Assembly: GCA_004123355.1 (NCBI GenBank) | Contig: SCHM01000001.1 | Span: forward strand, 12,968,193 to 13,032,192 | DNA: 64,000 nt | DNA from: Amphirosellinia nigrospora | Lineage: Eukaryota; Ascomycota; Sordariomycetes; Xylariales; Xylariaceae | Reading direction: 5' to 3' | Shown: positions 25,976-37,846 of the stretch, piece after piece | How positions within the stretch are numbered: position 1 is the stretch's first letter | Layout of the letters: every line of letters starts with the position of its first letter | Notes under the pieces: model-generated | What the model was told of the DNA's origin: nothing | Databases searched by the model: none | The model's input: only the letters and a program-made list of their open reading frames with translations | Position numbers and translations under genes: made by a program

Positions 25976-26630
25976 GTCACAAACGATGCAGGAACTAAGT
26001 CATAGCATTAGCCCGGACCTTGAGGCATCACTTGGTCCTGTATCAGCCAAGGCTGGATACACCTGGGAGCTTAAATAATGCCGATAAATCAAGGGCCACT
26101 CGACGATTAAGGGCCTGACGCTGTCACGAAGACAGGGGGGCAGTCCAAATAAGAGAAACAATCTGGTAGTCTGGGCGTTATCTGAAAATGAAGAGACACA
26201 CGGTGGGATCCCAAGTTTCTTGCAGACTGCCGTCATTTTGGAACGGAAGAAAATACCAGGAAATCCCCAAGGCCAAAGGTTCAGTGCTCAGATCGAGATC
26301 AGCGGCACAGTGGACAACCATAAATGGCTCAAAAATACGTGGCAAAAGATGTCTGGCAAAACCGAAAAGGGGGAAGGGGTTATCCTCAATCCCGAGATCA
26401 AAAGACCGGAACGATCCCTTGCTTGTGCGCTGAAGCCCAGGGGTCCAATAGTTGCGAAGAGTCTTAGGGTTAGGTAAATCAATTTCTAGAGGGACTTTGG
26501 GGGCCAGGCTTTACCGTGCCCGCGTTTCACCCATCCCTATACCGTCGAATAATTATTGAGATGCTATCCGAGTAAAATCTTTCCATCTCAGCATTCATAA
26601 ATAAGCGGCCAGTGAATTATTGCGACCGCA
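25976..26630. other. Intergenic upstream of NLR gene
   Basis: Promoter side of the large NACHT-ankyrin gene. No motif recognised. Confidence 0.45.
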
Positions 26631-29600
26631 ATGTCGAGCGACCCAGAGCTAGATGACTCTGTAGGCAGTCTGAGTCATATTGACCATGCGGCCTCCAGCC
26701 ATTTGCAGAGGATTGAGTAAGTATCACGCTATCTATCCGTACATATGTTGCCCTTCCTATCATCTGACCGCTGAATTGTAGCATCGTTGCGATCGACGGG
26801 CTTGTGAAATCGAGCCGATGCTGGGACATGGCCACGGCTAGCGACCAGGAAGAAGGCATGTGTCTTAGAGATCTCAGAAGGGAGATCGACGCGCGCTATA
26901 ACGCGCGCTACTTTTCGTTCAGTTCTTCTCGCTATGAAGGAGTTGACCTCTTATCACAGGCGGCTTCAACTCAACTCGCCGAAGTCCTCCTTAGAAAACT
27001 ACACCAGATACGAGGTGATGAAGGGGAGGTAAGTCCTATCCTTGAGAATCCGTGATGCCTGGCTTCGAGTTAACACATACGGCAGAGTGGAGGAATTCCA
27101 ATAACCTTTATAGCACACGACATCGGCGGTCTGATTGTAAAAAGGCAAGTGCTGTTGCAGCCTGGTGGCTAGTAAATCTGCGTTGCTAAGTCACCTTAAT
27201 TGGCTAGGCTCTTACTATAGCGGAAAGTAGCACGAACTACTACAGCATCTCGCAGGACTGCAATCAGGTAGTCAGTATACGCCAGCCTCCTCTGCCTACA
27301 TTACGTTGCATCTCAGAGCATTAACAGGTGTTCCTTAATGTTCTAGTTGTTCTTTGGCACACCACATAGAGCCGTGGACCCTACTGGTTGGGAGGATCTG
27401 CTTCTAAATATTATCTTCTGTTCAAAAATGCCCCCAGCAGCAACGATGAACATAGCTACTCGACTTCGGGGTACTCGAGCTTTCTTGAAGAACTTTCGAT
27501 GGAATTCATCTTACTTTCTACTCGGCGACGCATCGTCAATATTCATCAGCATAGCGAGGAAATCAAAGATGCCAATATTGTAAGTTTCATCACCAACGAA
27601 TTTGACCCTTCTTGATTGCTCATAAACCCACCACATTCTGGTAGACTGTCAGTCGCTATTCAGCCACAACGGGTCTCATCCATGAGATTAACCTCCAGAG
27701 GTATCAAGCCATGAGAATATTGCCAAGCTCTCGGGCGATAGACGCGCATTCGTTCCGATCTTGAGCGCGTTTGAAGCAGGTAAGTATACATTGCATGTTC
27801 CATTGATATGCACGTATCATCCATCTTTGAAATACTAGCTAATAATGAGATTGCAGAAACAAATTCAGCATATCGCGCATGCCTATCACGTTTGGTCGAG
27901 ATATCTCCGGTATTTACAATTCCTGACAACCAGCAGGACTTGTATATATCGGAGCCAAGCACCGAAGTGCAGAGTGCCTACAATGGCTGGATGCAATCCG
28001 CCGCGTCTTGCATCATTACAACAAGCGGTAGCTCGAGGACCGGGAAGAGTCTCAACGCGCGTCTCTTGTTCCAAAAGCTCAAAAGCTCCTCGCAGATGGT
28101 GGCATATTTCTCTTTCACGCAAAGTAGTATCCGTTGTGATTCCATACAAAACTTTTTGGCATCAGTCATCTTCCAAGTCCTAAGCCAGGATCCCAAACGG
28201 TTCTCCAGGATTGAAGACCACTTCGCAGCGATAGAAGCCTCCAACGCCTGGACCGAGGCTGGTCTCCTCACCCTGTTTCACTCTCTCTTAGATACTAAAA
28301 AAGGTCTAAGTCCGCTATATCTCGTCATTAACGGTCTCCACGAGTGTGAGGCAGCCCAAGAGCTCATACAAATGCTAGTTGCAGCGTCAGCCAGCAGGCC
28401 GCTTACTAAACTTAAAGCCGCACTATTCTAACAAGCAGCCGAGTAAGGGTCACAACCTTATAGAAGACCGCGCTCAGTAGCTACAGTGACGTTTCATATA
28501 CCAGGCCCTACACTTCACGCCCCAAACACTCGAACCATTATCAATCCTTTTAGCGGATCGGATAACAAGCCGCAAACCCTACCTGTCAGGCTTCAAGAGA
28601 CATGTATTTGAAGTACTAGGACAATGTAAATCTGTTACAGAGATGCTTTTTATAGCAGAATCGCTTGATCCCAGCAATACCAGAGCAGATCTTAGCACCC
28701 TCAACTCCATCGAGGCACATCTCAACGAGTCCGCAGGCCATATATCGAAAGTCATCTTTACTACGTTCCAGCATCTCACAGATGCAGGAAGGGCCACGCT
28801 TGGTTGGATTACGTATTCTAAAAGACCCTTGAGGCTCAAGGAGCTTGCGACTGCGGTGGCACTCACTAATAAAAGCGCCAAATTCTCTCCCGACTTTGAC
28901 CCCATGTCCCTTCCCGTGGACTATGCCTTCAAGCTACGATCGTTATTCGGGCCGCTTGTAAGACTTGAAGGAGGGGGGTTGTACTTAGTGACAACTGGGT
29001 AAGAGAGAAATTTGTTGAGTTGATCCATGAAGACCAGGAAATTAGGCCTCCAAAAAAAGCGACAATTCCTGGTGATCCAGAGATCACAGCAATTCTATTG
29101 GAGTACTTTTCCTGGGAAAAACTCATTACTCCGGTTAACGAGGCACTTCGAGCAGAGAAACAAGGTTTCATACTGCCTTCAGGACCCGTATTCGATCTCG
29201 TTACATATGCGGTTCGGTTCTTACCCTTCCATTACCGATCTTGCGTAAAAGTCCACCAGCTACCTGAGCTCCCAAATAGCATTCACTCCGTCCTTATGTG
29301 GGCGAGATTGCACTCTAAATTGAACAGCACATTTTCTCCACCCCACCTACGTGTGGCAGAACCATCACTGCTTGCTGCCCAGTTGGGACTTACTGAAATA
29401 ATCAAGGTGCAGTGGAAAAATATGATTGCCCAGGATCAAAAAGCTGCCTTTGAGTTGGCTAGCTGGGGCGGGCATTGTAACACCGTGAACGAGCTTCTTT
29501 TCGGCGAGCACGCTACCAATTCTACAGTACTAGACACAACAGAAGCCCTTGAATATGCTTCGGCACGTGGACATAACAGAATTGTCGATACAATTATCCA

Positions 29601-32600
29601 TTATATGCGTGACAAGACGCCTGGGATTCTTAAATGCCGAATCGATCGACTGTTTTGCCAGGCAGCAAGGCTTGGATATGAGAATCAGGTTGCTTTGTGG
29701 ATTTCTCATGGTGCCGACCTAAACGCAGCCCCAGACAAGGTTACGGCGTTACAATACGCCGTTGGCAATGGCCATACGTTGCTCGCTCGCTCGTTGCTTA
29801 AACATAGCAAAATAGACGTGAACTCGACGGCAGGAACTAATATGGAGAAACCTATCCTTCTTGCTGCCCGGAAAGGCTATGAGGCTATAGCCGAGTACCT
29901 GCTTGACAGTCAGGCAGACCTCACCTGTTCGCCCGAGGATAAAGCGGAGCAGACGCCACTACGAGTCGCTGTTGAGTCTGGGCATGCTAAAATTGTCCGG
30001 CGCCTACTCTCCGCGCTTGGATCGAGCCATCTTTCCATCAATCTTCAGGATTCATCCGGAACGTCGCCGCTAATGAGTGCCTGTGCGAAAGGTTATGGCG
30101 AGATTGTGACGTTGCTACTCGAGGCGGGTGCAACCGTAACACCGTCGGATGCAAATGGCAATACTGCTCTCTACCACTCTCTTCTCCCAAAGCGCGAAGA
30201 TTTAGCTATGGATGTTCTTAAGCGAGCCCACTCAATCGACGATTTCAAGGACATTGCTACGGTGTTTCTCAAAGCCGCAAATTTCGGGTTCGAACAGATA
30301 ATTAAATACTGCTTGGAAACTTCTACCAAAAACCGGGGCGCCGAATTGACCAAACACAAGACCGAAAAAACAGCATTGCACTACGCGGCCGCGAACGGCA
30401 ATAGTAATATCGTTGAGCTCCTTCTTTCCCACCAAGCGCCAATAGACGTGAGAGATGATGATGAAATGACGCCTCTTGCACTCGCTGCACAAACTGCCGA
30501 TGTTAGGGTTGTTAATCTTCTACTCGGTGGCGGCGCTGACGTACGCCAACCAATGCCCGAAAACCACACTATTCTGTCCTTAGTGGCTGAAGAGTCCGAA
30601 GATTCGGTAAAACGTGCCGAGGTAGTCAAGCTATTATTAGAGAAAGATGTAGATCCTAATACGAAAGGCAAGCGGTCACGCAACGCTTTGCACTGGGCTG
30701 TTGCGTTAGGCAAGCTCGAGATTATAAGGGTTCTCCTACGTCACCCAAAGATTGATCCCAAAGCTACATATGTTTGGAACTGGAACTCTCTCCATATCTT
30801 AGCGAGTGCCAGAAGCAGAGAAAACTCGACAGAGATCGCCGAACTCTTAATCAAGGCGGGTACGGATCCTCTAGAAGCTGACATCGACCGCTGGCTTCCA
30901 ATTCACATCGCATCACAAAAAGGAAACATCCCGCTGCTGGAACTCTTTTGGGCACGGAACCCAGAGTCGATAGAGGCGAAAACAAACTTTGGCCATACAG
31001 CTCTCCATTTTAGCGTATCCAAAGACGACTCAACCAGATGGCTCATGGCGCATGAGGCGGATAGAGACGCCCAAGATGCTAATGGCTACACCCCTATAAT
31101 GAGGGCAGCGGTGTACGATATTTCCAGTTTTCCGCTATTCCTTGAATACAAATGCAACTTAACTCTTGTTTCAAAACGCAAACAAACCCTTTTGCACTTG
31201 TTGGTGGATAACCATAAGACTAATGAAGGCCGAGAACTGCTAATGAGGCATATAAACCTCTTGTCCTATAGAGATGAATCCAACGCCTCTGCGCTCCACC
31301 AGGCTATCCGCAGCGGAAACATAAACTTCGCAGAAATGTTATTGAATGACTTCTATCAGAAGATAGACGAAGATAGCTGCCATAGGGATTTGTGCGCCGT
31401 ATTGCTGGAGGATAAGGAGACCCCATTGATATCGGCCGTCAGATTAGAACAAGATGGCATCGCTCGCCAGCTTCTAGATCTCCGAGCGGAAACGGAGAAT
31501 CGAGACAGTGTCGGCAATACGGCATTGCTCTTAGCTGTGAAAAACGGAGACGTGAGCATGGTTCAGGTTCTACTACAACACCAATCCAACCCCGCAGACG
31601 TAAACGCTGGGAAGGACCATCCTACCGCATTATATTGTGCAGCTGAGAACGACAACTTACAATTATGCACGGAGCTGATCAAATTGGGTGCAGACGTAGA
31701 TGCACGAGGAGGCAAATACGACACCGCACTCGGCGCGGCAGCCATCAACGGCTACGTGGACATTGTGAAACTCCTACTAGATAAGGAGGCCAATCCTAAC
31801 CTTCGTATGGGATCTTTCGCCAACGCCCTTAGTGCGGCGATACACTCTAAGAACGAGGGAGTTGTTCAGAGTCTGCTCGCGAAAGGGGTTGATATTGACG
31901 CGAAAGACCCGCAGGGGCGTTCGGCTTTTCACATTGCCGCCCAACGAGGTTTCTGGGTGGCCTTTGAGGAGTTGCTGTCAGTAGCTAAAGGGACGGAAGT
32001 AATGAGCACTGACTTTCAAGGCCGCACCATCGTACACCACGCGGCGATGTGCCAAGACCGGCAAACTTTCTTGCAAATTCTTATCCATATGTACCAAGAA
32101 GGCGGAGGGAGTATCCAAGGCATCATTGAAACTGAGGACATTGACGGCTGGACACCTCTGCACTGGGCTTGTCGCCATAATGATAACAGCGAGATTGTTA
32201 GAGTGATGAGCCTACTGGGAGCCGACATTACAATGGATACCGGTACCACATGGACACCTGAAAACATCGCAGCCACTCATGACGCGGGTGAGATTTCCAC
32301 TCTGTTAGCAAAGCTATCAGACATATCAAGATACGAGAGATTGTCTGGGGAAGATGTTCAGGAGGCTATTTCAAGCCCAGAAAACGAGAACAAGTCCCAG
32401 AAAAAACGATGGAAGGTCGGCCAAGCACATCCAATGATATGTGACGGCTGTTCACTCTACGTAAGGAAGATTTTGTTACCATCCAGCCAGCCTCTGTGCT
32501 AACTTTTGATTCGATAGCCAATTATAGGCGTACGATGGCACTGCGACAAGTGCGCTGATTTCGATTTCTGCTTCAAGTGCCACTGGAGCGCGGAGCGGAC

Positions 32601-32745
32601 GCATGATGCCACTCATACATTCAAGGCCATGCCAGAAGGAGCGAGTGCCTGGGTTGAACCTGAGGTGGTCGACGATGATGAATGGAAGGAACATTCGAAT
32701 CGAGAGTTTTCTGACGACGAGGAGCATTCTGATGGAGACGAGTGA
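26631..32745 (+). CDS. NLR-like protein: hydrolase-like, NACHT, ankyrin array, ZZ finger
   Basis: ATG at 26631 (MSSDPELDDSVGSLSHIDHA). Introns 26717-26781 and 27029-27085 lead into an alpha/beta-hydrolase-like module with IVAIDGL, TFIAHDIGGLIVK and FFGTPHRA; the nucleophile position reads Asp, not Ser. A NACHT-type ATPase follows with Walker A SGSSRTGKS (about 28027) and a Walker-B-like LYLVINGLHEC. A helical segment comes next, then about twenty ankyrin repeats in one clean 3.5-kb frame (29.0-32.5 kb; for example TALHYAAANGNSNIVELLL). The last intron, 32461-32517, splits a ZZ zinc finger: CDGC before it, CDKC, CFKC and HDATH after it. This is the architecture of fungal STAND/NLR receptors (non-self recognition, heterokaryon incompatibility). 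The exon end near 27148 offers a GC-AG intron. One-base slips seem needed near 28430 and 29000, so the gene may be broken or mis-assembled. Confidence 0.85.
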
Positions 32746-33413
32746 AAAACCGGAGGGGGGACGTTTTCCGTTATGCTTTGGGCAGCCCTCAGTTTTAGTG
32801 TAACATGGCGTTCCATTTCTTGCGTTTTCTGTATCTCCTAGGTGGCTTTATGACTGACGAAAGGCATATTTCTTCATGTTTAATTAGGTAGATAGTAGTC
32901 GCTCTGCCTATCAGATTTTCTGTGCCTAATTGTACTGTTGATTAACACTTGGCTTTTTTGTATTAATCCCCGATTAGTCGGCTGAAAGCCTCCATCTTCT
33001 AGGTGAAATCCATTCATGTTTCGGCAGTTTTACGATTCTATACACATTTCTCTTCAACATGGAATCTGTTTTGATCTAGTTCTTCTTTACTAACTAGTTA
33101 GCCCAGATACGGCTACTGTTGTCAAATCTCAATACTTTAACTTCATTAATTTCTTTTATATAGAAAGAATTCGTGGCAAATGTCAAGTCTCTTAGCCGTT
33201 TACTCGCTTGAGCGGCCAATCGTTGTCTTTGATTTGGTGTTCTATAACTGGCACGTCTTTCATTTTAATTAAAAAAGAACTGTATTTATAATTATTATTG
33301 TATAATCTGCGTAAGTACTTGAACAATATATAAGGTCAGCGTATATCATATGAATGCCTTCGGCGGCCTGCTTCCTTGAGACAACTTATAGTTGCGCCGC
33401 GTAGCCTTAGCCC
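32746..33413. other. Intergenic 0.7 kb, convergent 3' ends
   Basis: Lies between the 3' ends of the NLR-like gene (+) and the second P450 (-). AT-leaning, no gene seen. Confidence 0.5.
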
Positions 33414-34990
33414 TCACTCTTGAACTATTCTGCTCTTTATACCAACTACTATAGGCCTCTTTTCGACGAGTAAGAAGGTTTTTAGATCCTCCCATCTCAC
33501 TATAGAACCTGGTATCGCTTCCAAATCAAACTTCCAGAGAACCTTAGCAGCAATCAACCGCATCTCCGCCCATGCTAAGTTTTGACCAAGGCAGGCTCTT
33601 GGGCCCATGTTGAATGGCTGTAGTGAGTGAAGTCGGTCCTCGCGGAAAGGCGAATTAGCATCACCTGCCTCGGGCAGCCATCTCTCTGGAAGGAAGGCGT
33701 CTGGCATGTAGAAATAGTCCTCCCTACGGTTAATCGAATAAACCTGAATAGATACAGAAGTCTGATTGTGATGATTAGAGGTACTTGAGTCAATGATGAA
33801 CTGAAGGGGCGCATGGATCATAATACGTACATCTTCCGGAAGCCACATTCCACAGACAGTATCGCCACCTTTTTGGCACGCACCGAGGCATGACGAAGGG
33901 AATCGGCGGACATAGTCTCAAACCTTCGCGCAGAACGGCGTTGAGATAAGGGAGGTTCTGCACACCCTCGACTGTGATCTTCTCGTAGCTTAAAAACGAC
34001 GCACGAATCTCTCGCACGAGAATCGCGAGCTTATCAGGGTTCTGTGTGAGGTAGTTGAGAGTGCCGGTGAGCACGCTAGCTGTTGTCTCGCTCCCGGCAG
34101 TTGCCAGGATCATGAAAGTCGCGTTGATCTCATCTAAAGTGAGCCCTTGAGGTCTGTCTCCTTGTTGCTCAACGAAGAGAGCACTCCCGAAGCCTCAAGC
34201 ATTTGTCCCACGAAGTCCGGTCTCTGGACCTCGAGGTTGAGACGTCGCTGCACTTTCTCGACGACCACTTTGTGTAGTGATCATGCATAGTGCCCTTCTT
34301 AAATGAAGGTGGTAGACACTTCAATAGCACGTACTCCAGCCACGGATACAATCGAGCCGCCGCAACGAATGAGGCGACCTTCACACTATCAAAAACCAAT
34401 GCGACCCAGGGGTGGTACTTCGAATTCTCTAGGCAGCCGAAGGACATACCGAATGCGAGATCTCCGTAGATGTCGAAGGTCGTGAACTGAAACCATGGGC
34501 CGATGTCGATGCCCAGTAACCGAGTCGCACCAGTCTTCCGGCTGTGTTCGGATACCTGGTCCCCGAGGCGCTCAATCAGCCGGTCGCTATGACGGTGCAG
34601 AAAAGGTTCCTGACTACGAAGCGCACGAGCAGTGAAGGCTGGAGCCAGGGCCTTCCGCATTCGCGAATGCAATTCTGGGTCAATCGCGCTCGTTAATGAC
34701 TCGGGGTGTCCAGGCTGTCTCTTCCACCAGGCAGGATCTTTGAGGAACGTCTGGTGGCCGAGGCGATTCTGTTGGATGTCAGGCCATGCTTCCGCTGAGG
34801 CAAAAGTGACATGGTTGGGCCCAATGCGAACTATTGGACCGTACTTCCGATGTAGCTGGACATCTTGCACAGCAGTTCCCCTGAGCAGGGCGTGAACGAA
34901 TGGTAGCTTGGAACCAGACCATGCGCGAGGACCGGGTACTTTGGATAATGGGTGAAAGTAGATGTTTCGTATGAAGCGAATGGCATAGTA
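33414..34990 (-). CDS. Cytochrome P450, 5' incomplete, frame-disrupted
   Basis: Recognisable from HPLSKVPGPR through YGPIVRIGPNHVTF, FTTFDIYGDLAFG, the I-helix ATAGSETTASVL, ExxR in REGLRLCPP, FLPERW and the haem loop FNMGPRACLG to the carboxy end. Its pattern is close to that of the P450 at 11.7-13.5 kb (CYP65-like fungal ER P450). An acceptor at about 34991-34994 precedes YYAIRFIRN, so a first exon with the membrane anchor should lie upstream, but I could not find it. The frame slips by one base near 34265 (TK to VVVEK), 34150 and 33880 (PKGG). It starts the meroterpenoid-type gene set on its left side. It is either a decayed gene or one with assembly indels. Confidence 0.78.
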
Positions 34991-36630
34991 CTAGTATCAT
35001 CCGTTAACATCCGGATAACAAGGTCCTTTGTTGAAGGCGCTCTCTTACAACTGCAAGTAAAAAAACAATGTGGTTAACCCACGAGACAACTGTTGCTAGC
35101 GTCATACTCGTCCGTGCTTAACTAAGAGGACAATCTTAGAGTGGCCGGTAACTGGTACTATGTGCACTCTTCTTTGACGTTTTACCTTATAAGACGGTAG
35201 GTTGAAGTAATGATTACTATGAGAATCACAGCAATGTCAGATTAGAAACCGTCCAATAGGAGACATCTCACAAGGGTTGATTTTACTCATGATTGAGATA
35301 CTAAACTTCAATATGAGTACGGAGGTCTGGGCCAAAATCACCCATTATCCTTGACAATGGTGCAAAGTGCAAATAGAAAAGATTGTATACGGTGTGACGG
35401 CTTGGCAAGCAGTCCATCGGGCCGCCGGCAGCCCGACAGCGTTAACAACAACCTTGGAAGCTCTACCCAACCAGGTAGGCTAAGCCCTGAACTCCGCTGT
35501 AGCTAGCGCTTGCTGTGCCCATCTGCCTAACGTTATAGCGTAATTAGTGGTCCATATTCTTAAGACTATTGCCGGCCCGAAACACTGCTCATCAAGCCGT
35601 CATACCGTATACAATCTTTTCTATTTGCACTTTGCACCATTGTCAAGGATAATGGGTGATTTTGGCCCAGACCTCCGTAATTCCAGCCATTATACCGTAG
35701 GACATTGCAAGCGGGTTTGGAAAGTCTGACAATTTTAGGCGATTCAGGATAAGTCCAATCCTCAGATGCCTGAACGTCGCACTCACGATGATCTAGACCA
35801 CAATATGCCTTATCATTGAGCGGTTGCTAGCCTCTTGTCAGCTCTATTAAGAGTAGGCTACAAATAACTTGGATGGTGCAAAACAAGCAAGGCAGAAAAA
35901 ATACGCCGTACTATTAGAGTTACATCGTTCGTTCCCAGCTGTATGTTGCCCCTGTTCAAGGCACGTCGTATCCGGGGCTAGCGACCAATTTAGCGACAAG
36001 AAGGCAACACCCCACAATCTAATAGTAGCCTATGCACTTACTCAATCCAACAACATCATCATCGAATGAGCTGCCCAGGTTTGGTTGAGTCTCACCCCTC
36101 CTGTTTGCCGCGCACCATGGCTTACCTGAGCGATGATGCATGGCGCTTATCTAGAGTTAACTATCGTGATCCGTAAGCAAGGGACTTTTGTTTCTTACGT
36201 CATCCAAAGATCTTGCGAATTTCCATTTGTTCGCGGAGATATCCCCGCGATGTTACACCAAGCCCCGAATACTACCAAACACGGGGAGATTTAATCCACT
36301 GCCTACGAACCTAAGCCCACCAACAGCAGTAGCTAAATGTGTCGATGCTGCGGTGAGGCGGAAGAAAATATCCGTTAGAAGTCAGAGGATCGTAATAATA
36401 CTACGCTAACATTAAACGTTTCCCGTCCGGAAAAAACTGACGATACTAAGTTTCTGAGGGTCGGCTCCTTTAAGTTGCGTTTTTGGACTACCGTTCGAGG
36501 CTCTAATTTCGATAAGCCTTAAGAAGCTAAACGTTTACCCCAGAGATGCATAGTAAATTTTAGCGTAGATTTATCTCTCCCCCTATCTTTCTTGCTTGCT
36601 CCCTAAATCGTCCTCACTAGGTATCTTACA
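34991..36630. other. Intergenic 1.6 kb holding a MITE
   Basis: Divergent region between the second P450 (-) and the terpene cyclase (+). Apart from the inverted-repeat element at 35318-35679 no gene is seen. Confidence 0.6.
35318..35679. mobile_element. MITE with 76-bp perfect terminal inverted repeats
   Basis: Bases 35318-35393 and 35604-35679 are exact reverse complements over 76 bp. The outer ends read TACGGAGGTCTGGG and its complement. The repeat continues inward for about 30 bp at lower identity, where most of the first differences are transitions. The element is 362 bp with no coding frame. It is bounded by TA on both sides, as expected for the TA target duplication of Tc1/mariner-type transposons, so it is most simply a non-autonomous mariner-like MITE. 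Perfect arms suggest a recent insertion or arm homogenisation. It lies between the P450 and cyclase promoters. Confidence 0.85.
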
Positions 36631-37483
36631 ATGTTGTCATATCTCAACTCCGGATTCCACCTACCGCTCAACGCCGTCGACAGAGTGAATGGACCACCAT
36701 TATACTTCTTATGGGTTCAAGATGGTTGTATCATGGGCACTGGCATTTTGTGGACGGCCGCATACATTCTTTACATCCGGCAAGCCATGAGAGACAAGTC
36801 GTATGGTATGCCTCTGATCGCTGTGTAAGTTTTGAGATTACCAATCCTAGCAGTGGCCTCTTTAAATCTGACAACGAAAGCAGATGCGCCAATATTGGCT
36901 GGGAGCTAATATACGGTGTCTTTTATCCCCTATCTTATGCAGAAATGGTGACGTTCATTCCGTGGTTCTTCATTGACCTTGGGATTGTTTATACGACAGT
37001 TCAATACGGGCCCAGAAATGGAAACAGTCTCCCATGATTGCCAACAATCTCCTCACCATCCTGAGTCTTGGGAGCATATTCTCGTTGCTGATGCACTGGG
37101 CCTTTATCAAGACATCCGTGTCTGTAGAGGAGGCTGCGTTCTGGTCAGGCTTCGCATGCCAGAACCTGCTCGGAACTTCTTCCGTAGCTCAGCTCATGTC
37201 CCGCAATGAGACAAGTGGGCATTCCTGGACGATCTGGTAGGTGAATCGATGGGGAAATCCCGAGGAATCTTGAATCTAATTGAGAATATAGGCTATGCCG
37301 ATGGATAGGCTCTTTCCTGACCATCATCATGTTCTCGTGGAGGCATTATCACTACCCGGGGATTACCCTGCAGTCGGTAGTCCAATGGCTACTTTCATGT
37401 TTGTGTCCATGGAACTGGCTGATTTTGTGTATCCATTGGTGTATAGAAGTATCGAAAAACAGTCCTGGAAAAAGTCTCGGTAA
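36631..37483 (+). CDS. Pyr4-type membrane terpene cyclase of meroterpenoid pathway
   Basis: ATG at 36631 (MLSYLNSGFHLPLNAVDRVN). Intron 36825-36883 is precise and joins to VCANIGWELIYG; a second intron lies at about 37238-37289. Several hydrophobic helices cover the protein (about 240 residues, the normal size). The conserved acidic residues of the Pyr4/PaxB/AusL class are present: Glu in GWELIYG and Asp in MELADFVYPLVY. These enzymes start cyclisation of an epoxidised or plain polyprenyl chain by protonation in the ER membrane. One-base slips seem needed near 37015 (after TTVQYGP) and near 37385. It converges on the UbiA prenyltransferase gene, its expected pathway partner. Family assignment is strong; product unknown. 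Confidence 0.85.
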
Positions 37484-37846
37484 TATGCACCTCTAAGCTA
37501 CGAATTCATGACTTTAGCGTGTCATTAGACTTTTTAGGCAATTCACTGTGTTATTCTATGTACTTTAGAGCTTTTATGTAAAGAGCGGCGAGGATTATTA
37601 AGTCATATACAAAGTTAACAATATCGGAATCCGAAATTCTTGGGGATTATGAGAAACAAGCTGGTGTCAGCAGCGATCTATTAAAGTGTATCTATGTAAA
37701 GTAAGTAACATGTGACATGGTAACTACAACGCTGCAAATAACTGGTGGTGATGCTAAATAAGAGGTAATGCGAGGCATCTGAACCGAGGATGAAAAATAA
37801 CGCATGCCCCTTGGCGACATCGTCATAGACAGATGCTTATGCTGGA
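37484..37846. other. Convergent intergenic region
   Basis: 3' ends of the cyclase (+) and prenyltransferase (-) face each other across about 360 bp of AT-leaning sequence. No gene seen. Confidence 0.5.
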
